Of a stretch of DNA of 64,000 nucleotides, positions 43,760 to 55,600 are shown in pieces (within the stretch, counting starts at the first letter, position 1; the number at the start of each line of letters is the position of its first letter). The notes below the pieces were generated by a model, which was given only the letters and a program-made list of their open reading frames with translations, ran no database searches and was not told the DNA's origin. This DNA comes from Sporothrix humicola (Eukaryota > Ascomycota > Sordariomycetes > Ophiostomatales > Ophiostomataceae). The stretch is from the NCBI GenBank assembly GCA_021396245.1, contig WNYE01000045.1, positions 124,001 to 188,000 on the forward strand. Reading direction: 5' to 3'. The translations under genes and the position numbers were made by a program.

Positions 43760-44821
43760 TTAGAAGCTGTTGTAGGCGTGCTTGCGCTGCGCCAGGGCCG
43801 TCTGCGCGGCATTGCTCGTCTGGCCGGCCTCGAAGCCGTGGGGAACGCCGTGGAAGACGTGGAAGTCGAAATCGACGCCGTCGCGCGCCAGGCGGGCGGC
43901 AAACTGGGCGCACTCCTCCAGGAACAGGTCGAGGCCGCCGACGTCCATGTAGACGGGCGGCAGGCCGGCGAGCGAGGGCACGCGCGCGGGGATGGCGTAG
44001 AGGGTGGCGTTGCCGACGCCGGGCGGGCTGGCCTTGGCCAGGTTGGCGGCGGCGGTCAGCGCGTCGTCCTCGGCCGGGTTGCCGATGCCCAGGTAGGCGG
44101 CCCAGGCGAGGGCGTTCTGCTCGCAGTTCCAGGTCATAAACGGGCGCACGTTCCAATCGTCGTCGTTGTGGTTGGCGCCAGCGTGGCGGGCGCCCTTGGG
44201 CGGGTGGATCTGGACGGTGCGGTCGTCGAGCATGGGGTACACCAGCACCAGCTTGGCAATGGGCGGGCTCAGCTTGCGGTCGCGGGCCATCAGGCCAATG
44301 CCGGCCGCCATGCCGCCGCCGGCCGACGCACCGCCGACGGCGATGCGCTTGTTGTCAATGCCCAGCTCGGCGGCGTGGGTCGACAGGTGCTCGAGGACGG
44401 CATAGGTCTCCTCGAGGGCGACGGGCGCCGCGACCTTGGGCGACTTGGAGTAGTCGACGGCCCAGTACTGGACGCCGTTGAACGCCGACTCGTTGGCAAT
44501 GACCGCGTTCATAATGTCAACGGAGCCGCACACCATGCCGCCGGCGTGCAGGTAGATGACAGCGGGCTGGTCCTTGGCGGCGCGCTGCTCGGCCGTGGCG
44601 TAGCGCGTGACGCTGACCGAGGAGCCGCCGGGGACGGGGATCTGGTGCTTGGTCTGGACAATATGCGCCGGGGCGGCGGGCTCCTTGAACATGGCCGCCA
44701 TCATGCCGTCCAGCTGGGTGATGACATCGCCGACCGTCTTTTGCGGCGGCGGCGGCGGGGCGCTCGCGGCGGCCTTGATGAGGTGCTCGATGGCCTTGAA
44801 GTAGTCGGGTGCGAAGCTCAT
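43760..44821 (-). CDS. HSL-type alpha/beta hydrolase (esterase/lipase)
   Basis: Predicted carboxylic-ester hydrolase of the hormone-sensitive-lipase (alpha/beta hydrolase-3) family. Single exon, 353 residues, from the first in-frame ATG; no signal peptide, so probably intracellular. The oxyanion-hole segment is HAGGMVCGS (92-100), where the family's second Gly of HGGG is Ala. The nucleophile is Ser166 in GGASAGGG (GxSxG). Asp298 in VGGLDLFLEE and His328 in GVPHGFE complete the triad. The substrate is unknown; relatives act on acetyl esters, sterol esters or pathway lactones. It has a TATA-like box 190 bases upstream and converges on the broken 2EXR gene. The leader region is rich in GAAGAA-type purine repeats. 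Confidence 0.95.
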   Translation of the reverse strand: MSFAPDYFKAIEHLIKAAASAPPPPPQKTVGDVITQLDGMMAAMFKEPAAPAHIVQTKHQIPVPGGSSVSVTRYATAEQRAAKDQPAVIYLHAGGMVCGSVDIMNAVIANESAFNGVQYWAVDYSKSPKVAAPVALEETYAVLEHLSTHAAELGIDNKRIAVGGASAGGGMAAGIGLMARDRKLSPPIAKLVLVYPMLDDRTVQIHPPKGARHAGANHNDDDWNVRPFMTWNCEQNALAWAAYLGIGNPAEDDALTAAANLAKASPPGVGNATLYAIPARVPSLAGLPPVYMDVGGLDLFLEECAQFAARLARDGVDFDFHVFHGVPHGFEAGQTSNAAQTALAQRKHAYNSF

Positions 44822-45010
44822 GGTGGCGGTTTGTGTGGGTTGTGTGTAAGTGAAAATATGTGGGGTAAGTATGTACAGGAGAATGTATTGCAGAAGCAGA
44901 AGCAGAAACTGGCTTGGAAAAAGAAGTTGAAGAAGATGAAGACGAAAAACGAGAAACAAAAGAGACGGAACAACAAAAAAGGACGGAAGCTCGGAGAGGG
45001 GTAGCTCAGA

Positions 45011-45018
45011 TATATAAA
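45011..45018 (-). promoter_or_regulatory. TATA-like box of the hydrolase gene
   Basis: TATATAAA on the plus strand (TTTATATA on the coding strand) about 190 bases upstream of the start codon at 44821. Confidence 0.4.
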
Positions 45019-46239
45019 TGGATATGGTCCAAATAGGGTCCAGAAACGAGCCAAGAAAGAATACAAAGTAAAGGGCACAGGAGTCAGGACTCAGGGCCCA
45101 GGAACAAAAGGAAAACGAGAGGAGAAGGTGAACGGGCCCAGACGGGGAAGGTCAGGGCCCCCAGGAAAACGAATTGGCTAGTGTGCAGGCATTAAGCCCA
45201 ATTCCGTAGTCCAAGACTCAAAAAGGCGTCCTAAAACATGCGCGGCAGATCCGAGGCAACGCTTTGTGAGGAGTTTCCGTGGAGTGTTGGAGACGCTCCC
45301 AAAAGGAAGCTATTGACTTACGAGTCAGGATTCAGGCTGATGGAGTAAAACAGTAAAGCAGAGTAACCAGGCACAAAGATTCAGTTCGTGGATCCCACAT
45401 CCCAATTCCCAAGCCCCAGACTCATAAGGCCGATAATACAACATCCAAGGATGTGGTATGGAAACAAAAAAAAAAACACAGAAACAGGTGGAAGGTGGAA
45501 AAGAACCAGTTTACTCCGCCGGTGCTGACGGCAATGATTCAACTCTCTCCGATTCTCACCTCACGTCGTCTCGGCTTTATCTCATGTTCTTATGCAAAAA
45601 GACGACGGTGATATTGTTTTCTCGGCAGGCAAATCCGATGTTCTTTTCTAGTCGTGGCCCTCGAAGCAGATCCGGAGAGTACGAATATCTCAAAACATAC
45701 ATATGATGCCGGGCATCTGCTCCAAAAGAGAATGATATCGCGAAGCAACTGGCCAGGCAACAAAAAGACGAAAAGGCCAGCCACGTTCACAAGATACGTT
45801 GTACGAGGAATACGTTGTATGAAAACGTCGCTGCCTGTAAGCTGATTACAGATAGATGCCAAGAAAGATGAGACAAGAAATAAATAACAACGACGACTCA
45901 AAAGGCAGCGACTCGATGACAAACATTCAAAGGATCAAAGACGACACAAGGCCGGCGGTGGGATGGGAGGGTGGAAGGCCCGCTGCAAGCACGGCGGCAT
46001 GCATGTACTTGGCATACATCGCATGCGATGGATGGCTCGTTTGAAGACGATGGAATGGTTTTGGAGCCGCGATGGAGGCAGGATGGATGGACGATGGGAT
46101 GAGAAGGCCAGGATGTCGGTGTTGGGCGGAGTGTGCTGAACTGCGTTTTGACTTGCTAGACTGACAGTTGGGGTCCTAGTCCCCATCTCGGGTGTGGGTA
46201 TCCTCATTGAGGATCAATAAAAAGGAAAGAAAAAGGGCC

Positions 46240-46257
46240 AAAAAAAAAAAAAAAAAA
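46240..46257. repeat. Poly-A tract, 18 bases
   Basis: Uninterrupted A run, preceded by a small ATCCTC-ATT-GAGGAT hairpin (46199-46213). No retroposed gene body is visible on either side. Confidence 0.7.
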
Positions 46258-48007
46258 GACGGAAAGGCGGAAAGGCGGCTGGCCATGAGGGGAACGTCGA
46301 CACGGACCCTCGAGCGGGCCATCTTTGTGTGGGTTTTTACATTATCGATGCTACGGCGGGCTGTGTTGCGCGGTTGTTGGCGCGTTGCCTTTTACGTTTT
46401 CAGTCTTCATCGTGGCGGTCAATGCTGATCATTGTCAGGTTCTCTGGAATCTTTTTACTTTTTCGAGTTTCTCCTCGACTGTCGTCCTTCCTCTTTGCCC
46501 TGTCTCGCCGCCTTGTGTTCCCTTTCCACCAAGATTTCCTAAAATATCACCCCTGGGCTCCATACTCCAGTGCTTTTGAAAGCCTTGGCATATCTGACCG
46601 TTTCTTTGTGCATTGTACGCGAATGGAGCCTCGTTGTCATGTCTTTTGTGAAAAGTGTTGATGATTCTTCATCGCCAATCTCGCCTCACCAGCTGTCTCC
46701 ATAGCAAGGCCCGTACTTAGAGCAGCTTTGTGCGAAACTTGCATCTTTTGACTCGACACTTTTACTCCTTCTGTGTTGTCTCCTTGTGGCAATGCAGCTG
46801 TTCAATCCTTGACCCTGGATATCGCCGACCTTTGTCAGGTCTTTTTCTGCACTTTTTTCTGTAAATACCCAACTCCCTGCAAAGCCAGAGGTTTCTGACC
46901 ATTTACCATTGGCCCCCTGCACCCATGATTTCGCATAATTGAGTGAGATCAGTGATATTTGTTTTTTGTTCTTTTTGATATCGTGTCATGTCTTCTCTTC
47001 ACCACTCATTTGTGTGTAAACACCGTCGACCGATGCAAGGACGTGCACATTTCTCTCGCTTTTTTTTTTCTCACCCAATTTCGCGTCCTTTCCCCTCAAT
47101 CTGAATGGAGGCTCCCTTTCCTTGGCGCCGGAAAAGCGATACCCGGGGTGTTGCATTGGCGCCCTTTAGCTTTTTTTTGTCGAGGGAATGCGGGTGGTGG
47201 ACCCTTAATACCCAGCATTACAGACACTGAAAGAAGAAAAAAGGGAGAAGCATAAAATTTTACAGTGAGCATCAGGGGTCACAGGCGCACAAAAAGCTGA
47301 CATCTCAGCGACTTTTGTGACTTTTGCGACTTGGCTTTTGCGCGCGGCGACAGCGCACAGCTTCTCCTCAGCCGTGAGCACGGTGAGACAAATTTTCCGC
47401 GAAGCGAGAAAGGAGAATAAAAACGACAAGAAAAAGGACAAAAATAAAAAGAAAGACCAGCGTGGGAAGAAAACATGGTAGCGCGGTAGAGCGCACAAAA
47501 CTATTTGCACAACTCTCACAAGCTCCTTGTCACGCTCTCCCCTCCATATTACCAGCATGCACAGGGGGCATGATTCAGTCCATCCTGCCTAAATCCAGTC
47601 TGATTCAGAGGCCCTCCAGCTCCTCCACCTTGCGAGCCGGCCAATCCGGGCTCTTCTTCTTTTTCTCATCTCTTTTCCAACCCCTTTCGTCTTTACTTCT
47701 CCGCAGAACCCCGCAAAGGCTGCCTTCTTGACTTGTTCCTTCCAGGTGAGAAAGCCACACGAAGGAACAGCCACAGGAACCAGAGGAGCTTGGCGGAGGA
47801 TTCCTTGTGTCGGTTTCTTGGTGAGAATGGCAGTAACATAGATCCTTCAAAGGGCACGACGAGGCCAGCACTGATAAGCAGGGACGAAGACGAGTATACC
47901 AAAAGAAGAAGGATATCGCGAGAAACATGAGACCAGGCCCCAATGACAACGAGCGCAAAAAGGCAAAGAGAACGAAGAAAGGAAGCAAGACGAGGAGAGC
48001 GAGGAAG

Positions 48008-48044
48008 CAAAAACCAAAAACCAAAAACCAAAAAACCAAAAAAC
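48008..48044. repeat. (CCAAAAA)n microsatellite
   Basis: About five 7-8-base units of CC followed by five or six A residues. Confidence 0.65.
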
Positions 48045-48224
48045 CGCCACAGTTGTGGAATCCACGGGCACAGCAAGAGGTTTCAGGAGAGGAACTGACT
48101 GAGCATCAAGATGCATCGAAAAAGCATCGAGGAAAATCGAAGGAGAAGCCGTGGGGCCCTACTAAGACAGATCGAGATGGTCCGGGGATAGGCGGAATGG
48201 AATATTGAGGAAAAGAAAGAAAAA

Positions 48225-48276
48225 CACGTGTAACTACACGTGACAGGTCTTGTAAGTCTTATCGATAGCGATAAGA
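48225..48276. promoter_or_regulatory. Paired inverted repeats: CACGTG pair and GATA pair
   Basis: CACGTGTA (48225-48232) and TACACGTG (48235-48242) are perfect arms with a 2-base gap, placing two CACGTG E-boxes head to head. Fourteen bases on, TCTTATCG (48257-48264) and CGATAAGA (48269-48276) form a second perfect pair with two GATAAG-type sites. E-boxes bind bHLH factors and GATAAG binds GATA factors in fungi. No recognised gene lies nearby. Confidence 0.5.
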
Positions 48277-48757
48277 TTGCCCTGAAAAGACCAATGATGT
48301 CATAACCTCAATCCGGTTTTCCCATCAACAACACCCTGCACAGGACATCTGGACAACACGACGGCGTTCGTGATGCATCAATTGGCAATTCTATGCCGTC
48401 TGTGTCCGAATGGCGATGTTTGCCGTCCAACGTCAAACGGTACCGCTCCACGGTTGCCGTAGGGCGACGGGAGCAGCCGACAGCCGCCATTCCATCGCTT
48501 CCCGCGATTCTCCAACACACACCCCGTCCGAGGTGTCGTCGACAAATGCATGACGTCTTGCATTTGGGAGATTTTTTAACGTTCCGTCACAAAAACTTTC
48601 GCCTCGTTTTTTGGCCTCCCAGGGCGTGTCGAGATGGGCGAAACGGGTCGCACAAGTCAGGAACGGGGGCTCATTGAGAGGCGAGACGTTTGTTCTTGTC
48701 GTGACAATAACCGGGGTAAAGAGGCAAGGGCGATCCACGAGGTACGGTGACAGTTTG

Positions 48758-48800
48758 GCAGATGCCAGATGCCAGATGCCAGATTCCAGATGCCAGATGG
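48758..48800. repeat. (CCAGATG)n tandem repeat
   Basis: Six 7-base units of the CCAGATG type, one changed to CCAGATT. Confidence 0.75.
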
Positions 48801-49537
48801 TAGATTCCCGACGCCAATCGTTGATCCAGGGGAGAATGGCAGCAGAGGGTGTGCCATTATGAGAGGCAAGAAAAGAATCGAGGGAGTCGACGTTTTGTCA
48901 TATCTCATCGAGTTTCATCAGATTCCATCTGGATTTCATCAAGATTTTTGTTTGTTAGTCGATTGTCTGATGCAGGGCAAAAGGGCATGCCTTTTAGAGA
49001 AATATAAGTGGTAGGAAGAGACAAAGCTGTAGGTTGTGATGCTAAAATGCTTTCGTTTGTGTCGCCCATCGCCTGGGTGTTTGTCGTTTCATCGTTTTGT
49101 GGATTTGTGGATTTGTATTTGTTATTTAGATGTGTTCACAGTAGAGTCGAACAATAGAGAGCAAAACAAAACAGCATGCTGTTTGGGTCGAAATGCTGGG
49201 AGATCGTGGGAAAGATAAAGGGTTGTCGATGGCTGTCAATGTCGATGGTATCGTGAGGTGTCATCAAATTGACAGGACGTCGGGGATGGGCGGCGGTTTT
49301 AATTATTTTTTGGGTTCCCGGTATCGCAGCAGAAGCTTCCGTCATTCTGTCACGTTGGCATGGTCAACCTTGCACACCCCCTCCTCGAGCTGCCATTCAT
49401 ACGTCATATTTACGACAGCACGCGGTCGAGCTATCCCACCCCATTGCCGTGTCGATATACCCGCCTGGCTGGCCCGACTTGGCCGGCCGCTAGCTCTTTT
49501 GTTGCACCTACAGCGTCGATCTCTTCTCCTGTAAGGC

Positions 49538-49609
49538 TTGCATGGTTTGCGTGGCCTGCGTGGTCTGCGTGGTCTGCGTGGTCTGCGTTGTCTGTGTGGT
49601 CTGCATGGC
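49538..49609. repeat. 9-bp minisatellite, eight units
   Basis: Eight in-register 9-base units of CTGCGTGGT and variants (CTGCGTTGT, CTGTGTGGT, CTGCATGGC, TTGCATGGT). Any reading frame gives a three-residue repeat (Val-Cys-type on plus, Asp-His-Ala-type on minus), a consequence of the period. Confidence 0.85.
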
Positions 49610-52600
49610 TCTCGCATGCTTGCATCCTTGCATGTGGGCACTGAACACTGAGGAAAACGAGAGACATTCGACAACGTTCTCGACGTTCTATTGGGGCATA
49701 TGTGGGAAAGGTAAGTTTCATGTAGACGAATCAATTCAAAAGAAATATGGGAAATGTCGTGGGGGCTCGATCGAGAGACAATCAGAGGTTAAAAAATTAT
49801 GGAGACTTGAAACTTTTTCGATGGATTCCCCGATGCGGACGGGATCGAGATCTAGTGCAGAGCCGAGACAACCCAAAACAGCCCTTTGCCCTGTCGAGCC
49901 CTGTCCACAACCTTGTTTTTCTTTTCTGACACCCCTACCACCCCTCCCCCTCACCTGTTTTTAATAAACAGACGGCAGAGCGGCCGATGGTGGTTGGCTC
50001 AGTTGGCAGGTTGGCTATCAGCACATCAGCACCACGGCCATGTTCTATGATCGGCCAAGATCAACTGTACACTGTAATACTCTGCTGAAGAATCATACCT
50101 TGTGTCTTGTCCTCTGTACTGTGTAGTGAGGGGCGTGCAGATAGCCTTGCATGTCGTCTCGGTCGTGTCCACCACTCCACCTTGCACCTTGTCACCTTTC
50201 TTTTTTTGCTTTCTGTCACTGATCATCTCGGGCCGCGCTGGTGGGAAATCACACAAGCTCTGGCGGGTCCTGGCCTGTTATGGCCGGCCCTGACTGGTCA
50301 ATGGCAGACAAGAAGGACCAAGAGCCTGGTGGTTGTCTCGGTGGTCTCCTCTTAAAACAAGCCGCATGGGAAGCGTGGTATGGCAGCTGGGCAGGCATGG
50401 CAATGGCGAATGGTATGCACTGTATTCTTCCTGTGAATCAGGCGAGAAACCTGAACCAGGACCGTGGGAAATTGTGGGACAGAACACCACCTGATCGCTC
50501 GTGCTGCTCAGTATTCCCTCAAAGCTTTTCCTAGCAAACACCACGGGGTTGCACGCGAGATACTGGCAAAGCTGACGAGACTGGTTCCAAACTGGGAGTA
50601 AAGGAGGGTGGTATAGGAGGGGTCAGGGGAGGTATGATTTGCATACAAGACTTGATTTATCTCGCACAGTGTCGGCACAAAAAAGAAGGCACAGTTTACT
50701 ACATGACGGTTCAAGACGGTTCAAATGGGGCAGCATCGGCTCCGTGATGTCAATCGTCCACGTAAACCCTCCTCTTGATGAAGAACAAAGAAGAGTTGAT
50801 AAACTACGGTGGTGCTATTCCCCGTTTGCATTCAATCTATTCTGGAAAACAACTTGGATATTTTCTGACAAGTTTTTTTGTGAACAATTCTTGGATCTCC
50901 GGGTCCGTTTCCATGCCCATCACGGCGCCATATCTTGGGATCGCCATGCCCCATTTTCGGCACTCCCGCTATCTATGCTGTCATACATGTTCGAGCTATC
51001 GTGGGGACCTCTCCCTTGATGGACCCTTGGTTTTTTTTTTTCTTCCTTTCCTTCTCTTTATCAAATGGCATCCACAAAGAATTGGGGGCGTTGAACCCTT
51101 GGGCTTTTTGTCAAAAACTAGTCTACCGGTGTCAAGCGAGTCCTGGTGCCAGGGTGACAGTGACAAGGTGTGCCTTGTTCCAGAATGTTGGCTGGGCTCG
51201 GCTGGCTTGGCCTTTCTTTCTTGGGATCTGACAAGTCTTTCTGCTCCTCGATCTCCCTCTTTATTTCCACGTGGCCTGGCTTCTAAAGCCTTCTTGATCG
51301 GCTGCCGGTATGGTCACTATGACGTTGTCGATGGGCAAATTCCGTTGCATTTATGACGTCTCCCATCTGTCACGGCAGCCGTTTGGGGTGTATGGGGCTC
51401 GTCCCTTGAATCCCTTTTTGCCATATCGAGCGTGTTCTCTGGGCACACCAGGTGTTCGTCTGAATTCCCCGGGTGTGCACCCAGGCACCGTCCTCTGTAT
51501 CTCCGTATGCATCGTTTCATCATAACAGAGGTGAGGGACCCAGCACACCCAGCTCGCCCAGTTACCCAGGAGCCCCGAGTACCGGGACCACATTGATTGT
51601 AACCAATTTTGATCGACGAGTCAGGGGGCAAAAACACACGGGAGTTCTTCAACCACAAATGCATGGACGATAAGGGTTGGGCACGGCCAGGGGTGCTGTC
51701 ATACATACTCAGGAGGCGTATGCTCGAGACTATCATATTATGATCTTTGCCACAAAAATTGTGGGCACGGGCACGAACTTTTTTTGTGTCCCCGGCATCC
51801 GGCCGGCCCCCCACTTTCTTGGCTTCCGTGATTTTCGGCTCCGGTACTGTCCGGTGTTTCCGCAAGTGTGGGGCCGTTTCGACATGGCAATATGCGGAAA
51901 GGGGCCGCTCCCACCGGCGGGGACTAGGCCGGTCGGCAGGCTGTTTACTCCACATTGTCTCCTTGGACCGGCCGCTTTCCTTTCCTGTTTTGTGCTTTGT
52001 TGTCACCGTTTTCCCCTTTTGCACCTGCATTCTGCATCGTGCATCAGACATCTGGGGAGCCCCTTCCTTACTGAGTGCAACCCCATTCCCATCATGTTTT
52101 TCCACTTTGCTGCCCTGTCCAGCCTGGGCTCCTCTTTGTTTTGCTTTACTTTGCTTTTCTTGTTTTCAAGACCCAAAGACCCATCCCCGGAGCAAAACCT
52201 CCTGGAGTCGATTTTTTTGGGGGGGTTTTCTTGTCCATGTGGGGTTTTTGTTTGTTCGTGGACTTTTTTTGTATGGAGTGCTCTGTGCTCTGTCAATGCA
52301 TCAAGACGGAGAACATTAGATGCTAGACTGGAACTGGAGCACTGCAGGGGAGCTCGCGTGCATCTTGTTTCCAGACAGGTTTCTTCTGAGTGCGACGTTT
52401 GTTCTCTTTTATTAGCTATTTTAATTCAGTGTTCCATTTTTCTTTTTTTTTCTTTTTCCGTTCATTATTGCCAACAGACGACTTCCTGTGGCTCTTTGTG
52501 TCCCAGTCTCGAGTCGGCCTTGTCCCTCGCTGTCTCGCGGCCGCGTATGTACATTGTATAAACCGTCGTCGTCATAATTCTCCGTAGCCGCTCCATCTGA

Positions 52601-55600
52601 TTGTTGCTCTGATACTAGGGTCCAAGTTCTGTCACCTTCTTTCTGTCTTGTGGGGTGTATCAATCAACACTTTTTAGGGGCGATCTCTTAACTATTTACC
52701 AAAATACATCTTTTTTTTATGTTACTTGAGAATAAAAAAATGAATTCCTAATCATATGATTTCTCAGTCACTGCTCGTCTTGGCTCTGCGCCGTCTCGAG
52801 CCCATTGCATCCATTGTGTTTCCGATATCCCTGATGTCTCTGTTTTTCTTTTTTCTGATTTCTGATTCTTGGCTGCTATCGTTTAGGCGTCCCGTTTTGT
52901 GTTGATGCTGGGGGCTGATGATAGCCGGCCGGTTCACATCCGGAATTTGCTCCGTGCTCAATGACATGCTCCGGGTACCAAAATGTCCTCCCAAGGCAAG
53001 GAGGGCCAGACCTTGTACGGCTAGTTGCGATATTGGGGTTGAGACTGAGACCTTGAGCCTTTGAGACCTGGAGACTTTGACACTACGACGTACTTGTATT
53101 ATGATTGCCCTTGCCAGCGCAGGGCCGGACGATCTGTTTGTGTCTTAACCCTATAAGGCGTCAAGAATCGTGGCCAACTTTGGTACGTGTTCTCCGTACA
53201 TATGTATTAAAACTGCACGGGCTAGGGCGACGACGCGGTGGCGTCTGCCGGTGAACAGAGAAAATGCAAGGCTGTGTAAAACCTCTTGAAAAGCCTCACT
53301 TTGGACTCGCTTCTGCTTCGCCTGCTGGTTTTTCTTCTTTCATTTCTTTTTCTTTTCCTCTTGCTCAGGCTTTTGGGGGCCAATACGCGCATCCGGTGCA
53401 GGTTCCGTAGTTGTAGGACAAGCCTGGTCCCTTTATTTGAACCTCTAAAGGAGTGCTGGGATTGAATCGTCTGTTGTTTTTCTACACAATCGACAGTATT
53501 ATCGCTAATTTCCTCCTCGTCGTTTCTTCGCCATCTTTTAGTCTGTTGACGTTGACAACGGGCCCCGCCTGTCAAAAAAAAAAAAAAAATTAAAGAAAAC
53601 CCACCGATTTATCCGCCCGCATACTTCGGGGCGTGATTAAGAGCCGATCAATCACTCTCTTTTCTTTTTTTTTCTATTCTTCTTTTTCTGTTAGCAATTC
53701 TACCACAGAAAACAACGCAAATAAAGCAGCAAGGGGCACAATGACATCATCAGGTGCATTTCGGGTAGCAAGCCGCGCCGAACGAGCCCCTCTCATCCTC
53801 CGAAAGGAAGGGAAAGGAGGGTTCCATTGATTGCCAGCGGGGTTGGAGGGAGAGGGGCAGAGAGGGTTTTGGTTTCTTTGGGTGGCAGCACTGCCAGGGG
53901 GAGGGGGGTGTCTTTACACAAGTCAGACAGAATGTGCGTGTTTTGATTTTACAGTGCAGAAGTGGTGTTCTTTGTTTGACAGGCAGGAGGCAGGCAGGTC
54001 TGGGCCCTTTTCCTAGTTTTTACAAAGATTGTGTGCCGTTACGACGTTCAACGTCCGACGACAACGCCCGTGCGGAAAGATGGGCTGGGCGTTTCCACCT
54101 GGACGGGCACCAAAAGGGTTCGCATGCACGAAAAAGCTCTCAAGCAAGCTCGCGAGCAGGAAGCAAGGGAGGGAGGTAAGCAGGAGGTGGTATGGAAGCT
54201 GGGTTTTGAGAAGAGCAAGGACAGGACGATAAACTGGCAAACACGAGCCTCCAACAGCCGACAGCTTGGAGCAAATACGGACGATGCAACATTGACAGCA
54301 GATTTTGGCATTTTGCACATTGAAATTCTTTGATAACTTGGCCATGGGCGTTCATGATGGGATTTTGCTGTTGTGGCTGTGGCTTCTGTTGTAACGCTGG
54401 GGCGGCTGTCAAGTTGTGTTGACAGGTTTATTTTGGCCATTTGGGGCGCTTTTTTTATCAGAGTCGCTTTGGGTCGTTTCGGTCGCTTATTAATTCAGCT
54501 GTACAGGGGGTTTGCTGAACGGCAAATTGGCGATGTTGCGTGTTGCGTTGTATGGGCTTCTTTTCTTGGATACAGGTGTTTCTTTTCTTGGTCCTGCATA
54601 TGCATATATGCACGTTTTCTGGATATGTTTCCCGTATTCGAGAGGCTGTGAATGGATGTCGGTGGAGGGGGTGATTTGGAGAACACCATTGTGAAAAAAA
54701 GAGAGGAAAAAAAAGAAAAGATTACAGAATGTTAGCATATCGGATCCGTGCTGATAAACCAAATCGACTCCACACAGAATGGGACGCGGAAGCTGGGCCG
54801 GTGAGCAAACAAAGGGATGACGCAACAAAAAGCTGGCAGAAGGAGCACGCTTGGGGTCAGGTTGTAACAGTGCAGAGTGCGAGGCGGCCCTTGAGCCAAT
54901 TAGACACAAACCTCGATATCGGGGACTCGAACTCGTTTTGGTAGGCAATCTGTTACTGCAGCACTATGTATATCAACTTGTTCGACTGTTTGCATGTGCA
55001 TTGTTGATTCTTGGCTGTTATCAGTTTTGCTATCTCGTCAGCTCGTGATGCGAGTTGAGTAGCGGAAAAAGCGAGAAAGCAAGAGAACAAAAGCAACGCC
55101 CAAAAACGTCAGGCTTCGGGATTTGGTTGTTCTCCTCTTTTTATGCATTTATCTGTGTATTTTACCTGCTTGTGCTTGCTTCGGGGATTGAAATTGCCAA
55201 TGATCAACAGGGCGACTAACATGCGGACAGGGCGAAAGGGCGCTGGAAAAGTAGATAAAGTCGACGACGGGGACTTTTTTTGTGATTTTGTGAGGGGACA
55301 TTGACATCGATAAAAAAAGAAAAGAAAGCGAAAAAGAAAGAAAAAGAAAGCAATGGAGAAGAAAGAGCGCCAGAGTAAATTGCCAATCAAGCTCAGCAAT
55401 GATCGCTGGAGACAAGGCGAGACAGAACGAAGAAAAAAAGGCCAAGGAGAAAGAAGTAAAGATGAGCAGCGAAAAGCTGCAAAAAGCTGTAAAAAGCTGC
55501 GAGTAGCTGCAACGAAGCTGCAAAAAAGGTGTGAGTGGGTTTCTGTATGCAGCGAAAGAAGGTTGCGAAACGGTAGAGATTTTGGGCTAGGCGCACTTGG

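Noticed and set aside
43778..45004. 408-codon plus-strand frame opposite the hydrolase
   Set aside because: Ala/Gly/Val/Arg-rich antisense shadow. The hydrolase triad and motifs on the minus strand are clear.
51317..52561. Overlapping 262-codon (-) and 294-codon (+) frames
   Set aside because: Both are long but low-complexity, lack any recognisable motif or signal, and occupy the same DNA. Reported only as part of the gene-poor region.
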